A stretch of DNA of 64,000 bases from Pedobacter frigidisoli (GTDB lineage: Bacteria; Bacteroidota; Bacteroidia; Sphingobacteriales; Sphingobacteriaceae). The stretch spans positions 1 through 64,000 of the forward strand of contig NZ_SJSN01000014.1 of the NCBI RefSeq assembly GCF_004331675.1. The letters are read 5' to 3'. The notes beneath the pieces are model-generated. The model searched no databases. It was given only the letters and a program-made list of their open reading frames with translations, and was not told the DNA's origin. Made by a program: the position numbers and the translations under genes. Below are positions 40,935 to 49,605 of the stretch, piece after piece. Each line of letters starts with the position of its first letter. Within the stretch, counting starts at the first letter, position 1.

Positions 40935-41519
40935 TTACAGTTTTGCAAGCTTTTTTAACTCGTTATCGTTAACCTTTACCTGATATTTTTGTTTAAGGCC
41001 CTTAAGCCAATTTTCTTCTAAGCTTTGCTGATAATCGGCAATAACATTACCTCGAACCTCACTTAGTGGTTTATTGTAATTTTGTTTGTTCTTGTTGTAA
41101 AAATCGTCCAATGCCTGCTCATCATCTTGAGCCTTATTCCATATTTTTTGCTCAGAAACATTGAACATCAATACGCCTTCGCGATATTCGTTTATTAAAA
41201 AATCATGGTCTTTCCCTGTTCCTCTAACCTTTTTGTGTGTGGTTAGGGCTTCTTCGTAAGTTTTAATTTCCTCCTGATAAGTTAGACTTTTATCCAAGCC
41301 TAATTCACGAGCATCCAAAACCTTAAGTTTAAAGTTGATGTACAAATTTAAGTACGCTTGCAAACTACTGTAATCTGCATTTATACTTCCATTATGGCTT
41401 TTTTTGTAAGCCCACATAAACTCCTTAGTGCTTACCGATTTACCATTAATTACAGCAATGTTTTGAGCAAACGAAATGCTGTAAATGAAGCTGAAAACAA
41501 ATAAGCAATAAGCCTTTCT
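40935..41519 (-). CDS. SurA/PpiD-like periplasmic chaperone without an isomerase domain
   Basis: The 194-residue protein has a signal peptide when started at GTG 41519 (MRKAYCLFVFSFIYSISFAQ). The N-terminal domain VINGKSVSTKEFMWAYKKS...AYLNLYINFKLKVLDARELGLD is that of SurA/PpiD-type chaperones, and the C-terminal part (EYREGVLMFNVSEQKIWNKA, VRGNVIADYQQSLEENWLKGLKQKYQVKVN) matches the last segment of the long Bacteroidetes PPIases. The parvulin domains normally in between are absent. The protein looks like a compact chaperone or an internally shortened paralogue. It is next to a full-length SurA-like gene. Confidence 0.78.
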   Translation of the reverse strand, partial: RKAYCLFVFSFIYSISFAQNIAVINGKSVSTKEFMWAYKKSHNGSINADYSSLQAYLNLYINFKLKVLDARELGLDKSLTYQEEIKTYEEALTTHKKVRGTGKDHDFLINEYREGVLMFNVSEQKIWNKAQDDEQALDDFYNKNKQNYNKPLSEVRGNVIADYQQSLEENWLKGLKQKYQVKVNDNELKKLAKL

Positions 41520-41626
41520 CACGCAGAGCAGTCTATAAATTTTAAGGGATAAAAGTAACAATTAGCGGCGCTATTATAAGATATTTAACTAATTTTAACA
41601 GAAATTATTATCCAGCAAAAATACGA

Positions 41627-42280
41627 ATGGAAAACCAGGTTACCAACAATGCAAATGCTTTACGCTTATTTTTTACTGAGGATGTTTTTCTGGTTGAGGA
41701 TAAAAGCGTAAAAATTCTGCCTTTGGTTAACACTGAAGCTGTTTTTGCTACAGAAAATACATTGGTTGCTGTTGTAGAAGAAACAGTTATTCCACAAGGA
41801 TCTATTCCGGCAGCGAGTATTAAAGTTGAGGAAACTGCTAAAACTTACAGTCAAGAAGTTGAAATTCCGCGTATTGTAGCCGAGCCTGTAGCACCAAAAT
41901 CATTTAAGTTTTTAGGTAGAAATAAAAAATCGGTACTGATTTTGGTTAACGATAAACAGAACGATGTGAGCACAGAACAGGGTAGGGAATTGCTTCGTAA
42001 AATTGTTAAGGCTGTGGATTTGGGGACGCCAGATTTTGCTCTTGTAAATTATGCGAACTATAGTGGAACTGACTTTGCGGAACTGCACCAATTTTTCAAA
42101 CCAGTGATCATGTTGTCTTTCGGTGTGGAGATCAATCATTTAAAGCTTAACTTGACTTGGCAGAATGACATTATCATTCATGAAAGCACTCGGATAATCT
42201 TTGCGCCAAATCTCCACGATTTAGACGGCGATTTAACAGCTAAAAAACTCCTTTGGGGGAATCTTCAAAAAATTAAGTAA
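41627..42280 (+). CDS. Conserved hypothetical protein upstream of rdgB, 217 aa
   Basis: No function is recognised. The first ~90 residues are variable and rich in valine, glutamate and threonine. From about residue 95 a conserved alpha/beta region runs from FKFLGRNKKSVLILVNDKQND through LLRKIVKAVDLGTPDFALVNYANY, VIMLSFGVEINHLKLNLTWQND to the end LTAKKLLWGNLQKIK. The late K-K-x-L-W-x-x-L-Q motif with a preceding strand-loop pattern recurs in Bacteroidetes proteins of unknown role. It is cytoplasmic and lies 33 bases ahead of rdgB, likely in one transcript. Confidence 0.7.
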   Translation: MENQVTNNANALRLFFTEDVFLVEDKSVKILPLVNTEAVFATENTLVAVVEETVIPQGSIPAASIKVEETAKTYSQEVEIPRIVAEPVAPKSFKFLGRNKKSVLILVNDKQNDVSTEQGRELLRKIVKAVDLGTPDFALVNYANYSGTDFAELHQFFKPVIMLSFGVEINHLKLNLTWQNDIIIHESTRIIFAPNLHDLDGDLTAKKLLWGNLQKIK

Positions 42281-42313
42281 AGCAGAAATCAGCTTTCACT
42301 AGTCAACCTTAAC

Positions 42314-42886
42314 ATGAAAAAACTTGTCTTTGCTACAAATAATCAACATAAAACAGCAGAAATTCGATCTGCATTAACTGGTCAGTATGAGGTTTTAAAT
42401 CTTGAGGATATTGGCTGTTTAACTGATATTCCCGAAACTGCTAATACTTTTGAGGGCAATGCGACACTAAAAAGCAGTTATGTTGTCGAAAATTTCAATT
42501 TAGATTGTTTCGCTGATGATAGTGGTTTAGAAATCAAAGCCTTGAATAACGAACCTGGCGTTTACTCTGCTCGATATAGCGGAAGTCGTGATAGCGTGGA
42601 AAACATGCAACTCGTTTTGGAGAAGTTAAAGGGTAATCCAAATCGTAATGCCAGGTTTAAAACCGTAATTTCTTTAATGCAAAATGGCCAAAACCATTTA
42701 TTCGAAGGCCTGGTTGAGGGTACAATTAGAGAAGAGTTATCAGGATCAAAGGGTTTCGGTTATGATCCAATCTTCCAGCCAAATGGATACGATATTACTT
42801 TTGCAGAAATGGAGATGAGCGAGAAAAATAAGATTAGTCATCGGGCAATCGCCTTGAAAAAGATGATTGATTTTTTGACCAAATAA
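42314..42886 (+). CDS. rdgB: Non-canonical purine NTP pyrophosphatase (RdgB/HAM1)
   Basis: The 190-residue enzyme hydrolyses ITP, dITP and XTP to monophosphates, keeping deaminated purines out of nucleic acids. Motifs: VFATNNQHKTAEIRSAL at the N-terminus, FADDSGLEIKALNNEPGVYSARYSG in the middle, GFGYDPIFQPNG, and SHRAIALKKM at the C-terminus. Length is normal. It ends convergently with the small gene at 42890, only three bases away. Confidence 0.96.
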   Translation: MKKLVFATNNQHKTAEIRSALTGQYEVLNLEDIGCLTDIPETANTFEGNATLKSSYVVENFNLDCFADDSGLEIKALNNEPGVYSARYSGSRDSVENMQLVLEKLKGNPNRNARFKTVISLMQNGQNHLFEGLVEGTIREELSGSKGFGYDPIFQPNGYDITFAEMEMSEKNKISHRAIALKKMIDFLTK

Positions 42887-42889
42887 TTA

Positions 42890-43114
42890 TCATTCGAAAC
42901 TAAATCTTCTTTTTGTTTCTTCATGGCTGAAACTTTCACCAGCATCAAGTTGATTTATGCCTTCTCTTACATCATTTTGCTGATTTCTATTTAACCCATT
43001 AAACCAATCAAGATCTCTGGAATAGATTAAAGATTTGATATCTCTGATTAAACTTTCGTCATCTGAATTAATAATTTTTTGCAACACGTTTAGTTTTTCC
43101 GATTGTAAATCCAT
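42890..43114 (-). CDS. Small antitoxin-like protein, 74 aa
   Basis: The protein reads LNVLQKIINSDDESLIRDIKSLI, then DLDWFNGLNRNQQNDVREGINQLDAGESFSHEETKRRF. A leading helix followed by L-x-x-x-Q-x-x-D/E-I/V-x-x-G-I-x-Q/E-L-x-x-G-E and a short acidic tail is the common layout of small ParD-like or RelB-like addiction-module antitoxins in Bacteroidetes. A ParE/RelE-type toxin would be expected directly downstream, but rdgB ends there in the opposite direction. It is therefore an orphan, if the call is right. Confidence 0.65.
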   Translation of the reverse strand: MDLQSEKLNVLQKIINSDDESLIRDIKSLIYSRDLDWFNGLNRNQQNDVREGINQLDAGESFSHEETKRRFSFE

Positions 43115-43151
43115 AAATAAATTTAACCACTAATTTGTTGAATAACAAACC

Positions 43152-45491
43152 TTACATTCCAATCACCTTTTTAACCTGTATAGAATCCTTTTTTGGTAAA
43201 ATGGGTTTTATTCCAAAATTGATTGAGTCTGACGGTTTAGCTTGTGGTAATTTTTTATCCATTTTCAAACTATCGTTTGCTACTACAACTTTCGGTTTAG
43301 CTATTGGGACTATTTTTGGTTTTGCCGTAGTGGTAGCAAGTTTAGATGTGCTGCTTTTGGTCGTGATGGTTTTCGGCTTCACTTTTGGCTTGGCCTTTCC
43401 CGATGAACCAACAGCATCTTTCTTCGATTTCGGGCGCTCTTTTGGTTTCCAAGAAAACCCTTTTAGCGTGAGGTCTTTAGCTACCTTAGCCTCAGGATTA
43501 AGCGCTCCCTCGATACCTTTGATGTAAACAATATCGTCAATATCATTTTCATTATCCTTGAAGATGAACTTAATACGGCTACTCAGCGTTTGGTTCATTT
43601 CTTTGTAAACCTTTGTACTATCATCTTGGGTATAATAAATGCTTTCCGCGTTTCCATCTACATATAGATTTTTGAATTTACCATCCTTAAAGAAACCTGT
43701 CATCAATCTTCCCTTAATCTGGTTAAAACGAAGTGAATCTTTTGGCGTGTTGACCAAAAAAGCATTTCTAAAAGCTTGTAAATTATTAAGCTTCTTGTTT
43801 TTAAACTGAACATAAATGGTATCGCCAACCTGTTGCGAACCTTCTGACCAAATAATTGGATTGCTGTAGCAACGCAATGTAGAATCGGCACTGGTGTAAA
43901 ACAAACTATCAGTTGTTGCCTGAATGTTCGTTTTGTAAACTTTTACCCCATGATATGCCCTAATTACACGAGCTTGAACGGTATCAGCTGGATTAAACTG
44001 TACCGTATCTGGTTTGGTTAAAACTGATTTTACGTTTTTTACAACCTTGTTTTTGTCCGTTTCAAGTATGGTTTTTTCCATGCTCTTGTTTAGGCTATCC
44101 AAACCTATTTTGGGTATTTTCTTCAACAAGTCTGCGGTTTTAACAGGCGATTTTTTTTGTAAGCTATCTATTTTCAGCTTAGGTAGATTTTTGATAATTG
44201 AATCAGCTTTGCCCTTTAAAACATTGCCTTTTTTCAAGCTATCGGGAATGAGGCCAATCAAAGGCTTGCTCAAAGAATCTACCTTCGATTTTAAACTATC
44301 TAAACCAGAATCCTTTATTGAGCTGGCTAAATCACCGTCATCAGGTTTACCTTTTTGCTTCTTTTTATCTGGCTTATTTCGAGCAGCATTTCTTTTGGCC
44401 CTATCTTCTTTAGGACTTGATTTTGCATTCACTAAATCAGGCGATTCCTTTTTCTCTTTCTTTTCTCCGGTATCTTCATCGTCCTCACCAACCTGATTAT
44501 CGGCTTTGATGGAGATCTTAGGAACCAGCTTAATCGTTTTTTGTAAAACCATTTGGGTTTCTAAGGTATCGGCACCCATCCATAAACTATCTGGTTTTTT
44601 CTTCCCCTTAACGAGGATAGAATCTTCGGTTCCAATGCCTAAATAAGCATTTCTTGTAACTAATGTCCTTTGATCAGATTTATAATAGTAGCCCAAATCG
44701 CCGAACATTTTCATCTTGTCTTTAGTGTCTGAAAAAACAATATTTTTAACCGCTTTTCCATAACCTACTTTTCCAAAATAATATAAACTATCTCCTTTTA
44801 AAGATCTTGTTCCTTGGGTGTATAGGTTTTTCTTTCCAAAATAAGCGTCTTCAGTAGTGGTGTTGTAAGCACCATTTTCTGTATATAAATTATCGTCTTT
44901 ACCTTTAATATTAGTAGGACCGTAAAAATAAGTCCATTTGGTTTGCGTATTGTAACGTAAAGTATCCGATTTTATCGTTACCTGAGGCGTAACAACCACA
45001 ACATTATACCTGAAATAAGAATCGCTGGTATTGCTAAAATAGTAGCCATTTTTACTTGTTAAGGTAACTTGTTCGTTCACTATTTTTCCGCCAGTGGTGT
45101 AAGTCCCAATCTTACTCAGCGTATTGTAATCTAATATGTTAGTTGTTAAAACCGATGTTGGGTCTTTCATCACCACATTTCCCGTTAAATGCGCATGCTT
45201 TTTATTTCCATCATATTCCAACTGATCTGAGTAGATATCAGTAGTAAGTTGATTAATATGAACATTTTTATATGCTTCGAAATAATTTCTTTCATTGTAA
45301 AAAATAGCACTATCGCAGGTTAATGTAGCGTTATCTTGTTTAAAAACTGGATTTCGTAAATAGGTGACTTTATTTTTTATGTCACCTTTGATTGTAGAAA
45401 ATGATTCAATCCTAATCTTCGAGCCTACCTGCTGCCCGAACAAAAGAATAGGACTGATTAAGAAAAATAGAAAGACAAATAATTTTTGCAC
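43152..45491 (-). CDS. OstA/LptA-like protein, probably in LPS transport
   Basis: The 779-residue protein has a signal peptide (MQKLFVFLFFLISPILLFG) and an OstA/LptA beta-jellyroll region with NPVFKQDNATLTCDSAIFYNERNYFEAYKNVHIN, VYSDQLEYDGNKKHAHLTGNVVMKD and further repeats of that type up to about residue 280. A highly charged low-complexity linker (about 350-520, rich in K, D, S and P) follows, then a second OstA-like block (YTSADSTLRCYSNPIIWSEGSQQVGDTIYVQ). The lysine/proline-rich C-terminal tail is disordered. Such proteins probably form part of the periplasmic LPS bridge. Divergent from tilS. Confidence 0.85.
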   Translation of the reverse strand: MQKLFVFLFFLISPILLFGQQVGSKIRIESFSTIKGDIKNKVTYLRNPVFKQDNATLTCDSAIFYNERNYFEAYKNVHINQLTTDIYSDQLEYDGNKKHAHLTGNVVMKDPTSVLTTNILDYNTLSKIGTYTTGGKIVNEQVTLTSKNGYYFSNTSDSYFRYNVVVVTPQVTIKSDTLRYNTQTKWTYFYGPTNIKGKDDNLYTENGAYNTTTEDAYFGKKNLYTQGTRSLKGDSLYYFGKVGYGKAVKNIVFSDTKDKMKMFGDLGYYYKSDQRTLVTRNAYLGIGTEDSILVKGKKKPDSLWMGADTLETQMVLQKTIKLVPKISIKADNQVGEDDEDTGEKKEKKESPDLVNAKSSPKEDRAKRNAARNKPDKKKQKGKPDDGDLASSIKDSGLDSLKSKVDSLSKPLIGLIPDSLKKGNVLKGKADSIIKNLPKLKIDSLQKKSPVKTADLLKKIPKIGLDSLNKSMEKTILETDKNKVVKNVKSVLTKPDTVQFNPADTVQARVIRAYHGVKVYKTNIQATTDSLFYTSADSTLRCYSNPIIWSEGSQQVGDTIYVQFKNKKLNNLQAFRNAFLVNTPKDSLRFNQIKGRLMTGFFKDGKFKNLYVDGNAESIYYTQDDSTKVYKEMNQTLSSRIKFIFKDNENDIDDIVYIKGIEGALNPEAKVAKDLTLKGFSWKPKERPKSKKDAVGSSGKAKPKVKPKTITTKSSTSKLATTTAKPKIVPIAKPKVVVANDSLKMDKKLPQAKPSDSINFGIKPILPKKDSIQVKKVIGM

Positions 45492-45544
45492 CCTACAAAG
45501 TTAGTTTTTTGTTCCGAACGTTCGGAATACCAGTTAAAATTAAA

Positions 45545-45552
45545 TATTTTTG
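45545..45552 (+). promoter_or_regulatory. -7 box (TATTTTTG) for tilS
   Basis: TATTTTTG ends three bases before the ATG at 45556, so the predicted transcription start coincides with the start codon (leaderless message). Confidence 0.55.
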
Positions 45553-45555
45553 GGA

Positions 45556-46887
45556 ATGTTACCCTTACAGCAATTTCAGGATTTTATTAAACAGCATCAG
45601 CTGTTTGCTAAGGACGATAAAATTCTTGTAGCCGTTAGCGGAGGAAAGGATTCGGTATTAATGTTGCATTTGTTTAAGGCAATAGGCGTTAACGTTGGGG
45701 TGGCACACTGTAATTTCAATTTAAGGGCAGATGAAGCGCAGCGTGATGAAAATTTTGTTAAAATGTTAGCTGTTAGTCTCGATCTTCCTTTTTACATAAC
45801 GCATTTTGATACAAAAAAATATGCTGCCGAAAATAAAATTTCTACGCAAATGGCCGCACGTGATTTGCGGTACAATTGGTTTGAAGAGTTAAGAATTAAA
45901 GAGAATTACGATTACATTGCTTTGGCCCAACATCAAAACGATGCTATAGAAACCATTCTCATTAATTTAACCAGAGGAACAGGAATTAGTGGCTTGCATG
46001 GTATTTTGCCCAAACGCGATAAACTCATTAGGCCGCTTTTATGCCTCACCCGTCAACAAATAAATGAAGCTATAGATAATAATAATCTCGATTTTGTAGA
46101 AGACAGCTCTAACCTCAGCACGAATTACACACGAAATAAATTGAGGTTGCAGGTTATTCCTCATTTACAGGAAATTAATCCAAACTTGGAGAAAACCTTT
46201 GCCGAAAATATTGCTCGCTTTGCCGATGTGGAGGAATTCTTAGCCATTCAGGTTAAAAAACTTTCAGCGAAACTTTTAAATAAGCGAGGCGATGGTATTT
46301 ACATCCCATTGGATGAATTATTAAAACTTCAGCCTCAAAAATTGTTGTTATTCGAGTTGTTAAAACCTTTTGGGTTCTCAGAAAGCACTATTGAAGATAT
46401 ATCGAATAGCTTAAAATCTTTAAGTGGAACACATTTTTTTAGCGCAAGCCACCAGGCAATCATCAACAGAAATGATTTGGTTATCGTAGCTAAAGATTCC
46501 AATGAGCACTTTAATCAGTTTATTCATCCATCAACAAAAAATATCTTATTTGGAAAGCATGAGGTTAAACTATCTTTTTCTACCGAGATAAAATTTGAGA
46601 TCGATGCCAATAAGGCGTTTGTTAATGCCGATAAATTAATTTTTCCTTTGGTATTGAGGAATTGGCAAAATGGCGATAAGTTTATCCCATTGGGAATGCG
46701 ACACCCCAAAAAAGTAAGCGACTTTTTTATTGATGAAAAGGTACCACTTCACTTAAAAAGCAGTACACCTATTTTAATAAATGGAAATGGCGATTTGGTT
46801 TGGATTGCGGGTATGCGACAGGATAATCGATATAAATTAACTACAGCAACAAAAAAAGTTGCTATATTCGAACTCGAAAAATACTAA
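45556..46887 (+). CDS. tilS: tRNA(Ile)-lysidine synthase
   Basis: The 443-residue enzyme converts C34 of the AUA-reading tRNA-Ile to lysidine using ATP and lysine. The PP-loop motif VAVSGGKDSVLMLHL is near residue 28, followed by the LRADEAQRDENFVKMLA region and LAQHQNDAIETILINLTRGTGISGLHGI. The C-terminal TilS domain includes LRNWQNGDKFIPLGM.HPKKVSDFFIDEKVP. The longer frame begins at TTG 45550; ATG 45556 lies right behind the promoter box. It ends with TAA and the next gene's GTG begins at once. Confidence 0.96.
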   Translation: MLPLQQFQDFIKQHQLFAKDDKILVAVSGGKDSVLMLHLFKAIGVNVGVAHCNFNLRADEAQRDENFVKMLAVSLDLPFYITHFDTKKYAAENKISTQMAARDLRYNWFEELRIKENYDYIALAQHQNDAIETILINLTRGTGISGLHGILPKRDKLIRPLLCLTRQQINEAIDNNNLDFVEDSSNLSTNYTRNKLRLQVIPHLQEINPNLEKTFAENIARFADVEEFLAIQVKKLSAKLLNKRGDGIYIPLDELLKLQPQKLLLFELLKPFGFSESTIEDISNSLKSLSGTHFFSASHQAIINRNDLVIVAKDSNEHFNQFIHPSTKNILFGKHEVKLSFSTEIKFEIDANKAFVNADKLIFPLVLRNWQNGDKFIPLGMRHPKKVSDFFIDEKVPLHLKSSTPILINGNGDLVWIAGMRQDNRYKLTTATKKVAIFELEKY

Positions 46888-47376
46888 GTGGAAAGCAAAT
46901 ACGCCTTTATCGAAAAACAATACATCGGACGAGATTATGTGCGCATTTTCATTCGTTTGATCATGGCCACATTCTGTTTTGCAGCCTATGTTTACGAACG
47001 CGATCGCGATAATACACAAGATTTATTTTTGGTTGTTGGCTTTGGCATAATCGGTGTATCCATGTTATTGCTTTTCCTTATCCAATACAAAATTGTGGTT
47101 GATAATGGCAGCATGATCTTGGATGGACTTTGGACTACCAAACGTGTTAAAATAGATTTAAATAGCATTGTTGATGTTCGCAAGGCTACTTACAGTCGCT
47201 ATTTTTTTAACAATCCTGTTTATAATCTACATACCAAAGGTACCATTCGGTTTTATTCATCAGGTAAAGATGCGGTTGTGTTAACCGATCGCGATGGATT
47301 GGAATATTTCATCGGCACGCAGCGACCTAACGAACTTTTCTTGGTAATAAAAGAGGAAATGAGAAACCTTAAATAA
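46888..47376 (+). CDS. Membrane protein with a PH-like domain, 162 aa
   Basis: Translation starts with GTG at 46888, directly after the tilS stop codon. Two helices (IRLIMATFCFAAYVYE and LFLVVGFGIIGVSMLLLFLIQ) form a membrane hairpin. A beta-rich cytoplasmic part follows: YKIVVDNGSMILDGLWTTKRVKIDLNSIVDVRKATYS and IRFYSSGKDAVVLTDRDGLEYFIGTQRPNELFLVIKEEM. The helix pair plus strand-rich region with a terminal helix resembles bacterial PH-domain membrane proteins (DUF304/bPH type). Function unknown; co-transcribed with tilS. Confidence 0.75.
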   Translation: MESKYAFIEKQYIGRDYVRIFIRLIMATFCFAAYVYERDRDNTQDLFLVVGFGIIGVSMLLLFLIQYKIVVDNGSMILDGLWTTKRVKIDLNSIVDVRKATYSRYFFNNPVYNLHTKGTIRFYSSGKDAVVLTDRDGLEYFIGTQRPNELFLVIKEEMRNLK

Positions 47377-47511
47377 TTTTTTGGGAATTATTTTCTCAAT
47401 TTTCATCACCTAAAATCTTTCCGAAGTTACTTTTTGCTTCAATTTAAGCTTTAAATGGCCTTTTTGTGCTTAGGCATCTTAATTGAATTGTTGATCTACA
47501 AAATGATCATC

Positions 47512-47970
47512 ATGAAGAAAATACTATTTGCCTTTTTGATAATTGCTGGATCGATTCCGGTAATGGCGCAAACTTATAATCCAAAGGTATCTAAAGATTC
47601 GTTATCAATTTTAAACAACAGGGTTGAAGTACTTAAAATGAACATGAAAGTGTTGGAGCTTAAGATTAGGGAAGCCGAAGAAGAAGCCGATGTAGTAAAA
47701 TTGAGATTGAAACTCCTTGAGGCGAATGGAAATGCAAAGGCATCTTCAGAAAATCATAGTGGCAATATCAATAAATCTGGTACCGTGGTTGATCAAAAAG
47801 CCGCTGAAAAGTTATCGAAAAAAGCGAAGAGCGATGCAGATGATGCGCAAAAAGCCTTAGAACGTTACAATAAACAAATTACGAAAGTAGAGGATATTCG
47901 TACACAGATACAGGGAGAGGATCGCAAGCTCGGTTATAAGAAGCCAATTTTAGTTTACGATTATAAATAA
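47512..47970 (+). CDS. Secreted coiled-coil hypothetical protein, 152 aa
   Basis: ATG at 47512 gives a clean signal peptide (MKKILFAFLIIAGSIPVMAQ). The upstream frame from 47455 adds a hydrophobic segment that would spoil it. The mature part is a long heptad-rich helix (DSLSILNNRVEVLKMNMKVLELKIREAEEEADVVKLRLKLLEAN), a serine/glycine spacer, then a second helix (AAEKLSKKAKSDADDAQKALERYNKQITKVEDIRTQI). It is thus a periplasmic coiled-coil protein of unknown role, ending in GYKKPILVYDYK. A strong terminator follows. Confidence 0.72.
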   Translation: MKKILFAFLIIAGSIPVMAQTYNPKVSKDSLSILNNRVEVLKMNMKVLELKIREAEEEADVVKLRLKLLEANGNAKASSENHSGNINKSGTVVDQKAAEKLSKKAKSDADDAQKALERYNKQITKVEDIRTQIQGEDRKLGYKKPILVYDYK

Positions 47971-47999
47971 TAAAGATTTTTGGTCTTGGTTTTTGAATT

Positions 48000-48024
48000 A
48001 CGCCCCAGAGATGGGGCGTTTTTT
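48000..48024 (+). terminator. Rho-independent terminator
   Basis: ACGCCCCA and TGGGGCGT pair around a GAGA loop, followed by six T. Confidence 0.9.
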
Positions 48025-48082
48025 ATGAAAGCATGTCGCTGAGTTAGCCGCAGATTAAAGATAAATCGTCTTGCTCCTTGAA

Positions 48083-48203
48083 CGTCCTTTGCGAGAACAT
48101 TCTCCGATTCTTCATCGGTAATGTTTGTTGCAATCTCCAATTAGCTATTCTAGCAGCGATGAGATTGCCACGGCCCGATGACAAATCGGGCCTCGCAAGG
48201 ACG
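48083..48203 (+). repeat. Dispersed repeat, family R2 (copy a) with terminal inverted repeats
   Basis: The outer ends CGTCCTTTGCGAG and CTCGCAAGGACG are inverted. Inside are GAACATTCTCCGATT, TCATCGGTAATGTTTGT, an inverted pair GCAATCTCC..../GATGAGATTGC, and a CCCGATGACAAATCGGG hairpin. The size of ~120 bp and TIRs resemble a small non-autonomous element. Confidence 0.75.
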
Positions 48204-48257
48204 ACCAACTTATAGAAACCTCGTTATGAAAAAAATTCTTAATTATTGTCCCCTAAA

Positions 48258-48365
48258 CGTCGTTGCTGAGAACATTCTAAGATTCTCATCGGTAATGTTT
48301 GTGGCAATCTCCCATTAGCTAGTCTAGCAGCAATGAGATTACCACATCCCGATGAAAAATCGGAC
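48258..48365 (+). repeat. Dispersed repeat, family R2 (copy b)
   Basis: Same block order as copy a (GAGAACATTCT, TCTCATCGGTAATGTTTGTG, GCAATCTCCCATTAGCTAGT, AGCAGCAATGAGATTACC, CCCGATGAAAAATCGG) without clear outer inverted ends. Confidence 0.75.
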
Positions 48366-48431
48366 CACTTTTATGGAAAATCTCCTTGTTTTATTGCAAT
48401 CGCCTTACACACATTATACATATAAATCGGC

Positions 48432-48439
48432 TACATTTG
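48432..48439 (+). promoter_or_regulatory. -7 box (TACATTTG) for bshA
   Basis: TACATTTG lies 23 bases before the ATG at 48463, giving a leader of about 20 bases. Confidence 0.55.
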
Positions 48440-48462
48440 TGGTAACAACAACGCATTTATAA

Positions 48463-49605
48463 ATGAAGATAGGAATTGTTTGCTACCCCACTTTTGGCGG
48501 TAGTGGAGTAGTTGCAACAGAGCTTGGAAAAGCACTCGCAAACGAGGGTCACCAAGTTCACTTTATTACCTATAGCCAACCTGCAAGGCTCGATTTTTTC
48601 TCTGCAAACCTATTTTATCACGAGGTTTCGGTTAGGGATTATCCGCTTTTCGACTATGCCCCTTACGAATCGGCTTTAGCGAGCAAACTTGTAGATGTGG
48701 TGCGTTTCGAGCAATTGGATGTTCTACATGTACATTATGCCATTCCACATGCATCTGCAGCATTTATGGCTAAGCAGATTTTGGCAAGTTATGGCATTCA
48801 TATTCCTGTGGTAACCACATTACACGGAACGGACATTACCCTAGTAGGAAAAGATCCAACATATAAACCCGTAGTAACTTTTTCTATTAATCAAAGCGAT
48901 GGCGTTACAACTGTGTCTGAAGATTTGAAAGAAGATACCTATAACCACTTCGAGATTACGAAAGACATTAAGGTAATTCCGAACTTCATCGATTTTACTC
49001 GATTCAGTTTACAGGCGAAAGATCACTTTAAAAAAGCAATAGCGCCAAACAACGAGCGCATCCTCATTCATACCAGCAATTTCAGAAAAGTTAAGCGTAC
49101 CGCTGATGTAATCCGCATTTTCGAAAAGGTGCAAGCAGTAATTCCGTCAAAATTATTAATGGTTGGCGACGGACCAGAACGTTCTTATGATGAGCAATTG
49201 TGCCGTTCGTTAAACATCTGCGAAAATGTTCGTTTCTTGGGCAAGCAAGATGCGGTGGAGGAAATTCTTTCTGTTTCTGATCTATTTTTAATGCCATCAG
49301 AATCTGAGAGTTTTGGCTTGGCAGCTTTAGAAGCTATGGCTTGTAAGGTTCCGGCAATTACAACCAATGCTGGCGGTTTACCAGAACTAAATATCGATGG
49401 TTTCTGCGGATATATGAGTAATGTTGGCGATGTTGATGCCATGGCTGCCCATGCCATAGAAATTTTAAAGGATGATGAAACACTCAAACGTTTTAAGGAA
49501 AATGCATTTATAAGGGCACAAGATTTCGATCTTAAAAAAATCCTCCCTTTTTACATTGATTATTACAAGGAAGTAATCGAAAATTCTCTTCAGGCAAAAT
49601 ACTAA
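48463..49605 (+). CDS. bshA: N-acetyl-alpha-D-glucosaminyl L-malate synthase
   Basis: The 380-residue GT4 glycosyltransferase makes GlcNAc-malate, the first step of bacillithiol synthesis. Typical sequence: MKIGIVCYPTFGGSGVVATELGKALANEGHQVHF at the donor/acceptor site, HVHYAIPHASAAFMAKQIL, TTLHGTDITLVGKDPTYKP, IPNFIDFTRF, LLMVGDGPER and the EX7E region PSESESFGLAALEAMACKVPAI. Length is normal. The neighbouring genes are unrelated; the bacillithiol pathway is completed elsewhere. Presence of bshA supports a bacillithiol-using host. Confidence 0.96.
   Translation: MKIGIVCYPTFGGSGVVATELGKALANEGHQVHFITYSQPARLDFFSANLFYHEVSVRDYPLFDYAPYESALASKLVDVVRFEQLDVLHVHYAIPHASAAFMAKQILASYGIHIPVVTTLHGTDITLVGKDPTYKPVVTFSINQSDGVTTVSEDLKEDTYNHFEITKDIKVIPNFIDFTRFSLQAKDHFKKAIAPNNERILIHTSNFRKVKRTADVIRIFEKVQAVIPSKLLMVGDGPERSYDEQLCRSLNICENVRFLGKQDAVEEILSVSDLFLMPSESESFGLAALEAMACKVPAITTNAGGLPELNIDGFCGYMSNVGDVDAMAAHAIEILKDDETLKRFKENAFIRAQDFDLKKILPFYIDYYKEVIENSLQAKY

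Larger units (their letters stand above)
47971..48431. other. Intergenic region with terminator and two R2 repeats
   Basis: No gene is seen. It contains a terminator (48000-48024), two copies of repeat family R2 (48083-48203 and 48258-48365), and then AT-rich promoter sequence in front of bshA. Confidence 0.75.

Noticed and set aside
44014..44496. 160-codon plus-strand frame rich in F, S and L
   Set aside because: It is the antisense of the lysine/aspartate-rich linker of the OstA-like gene.
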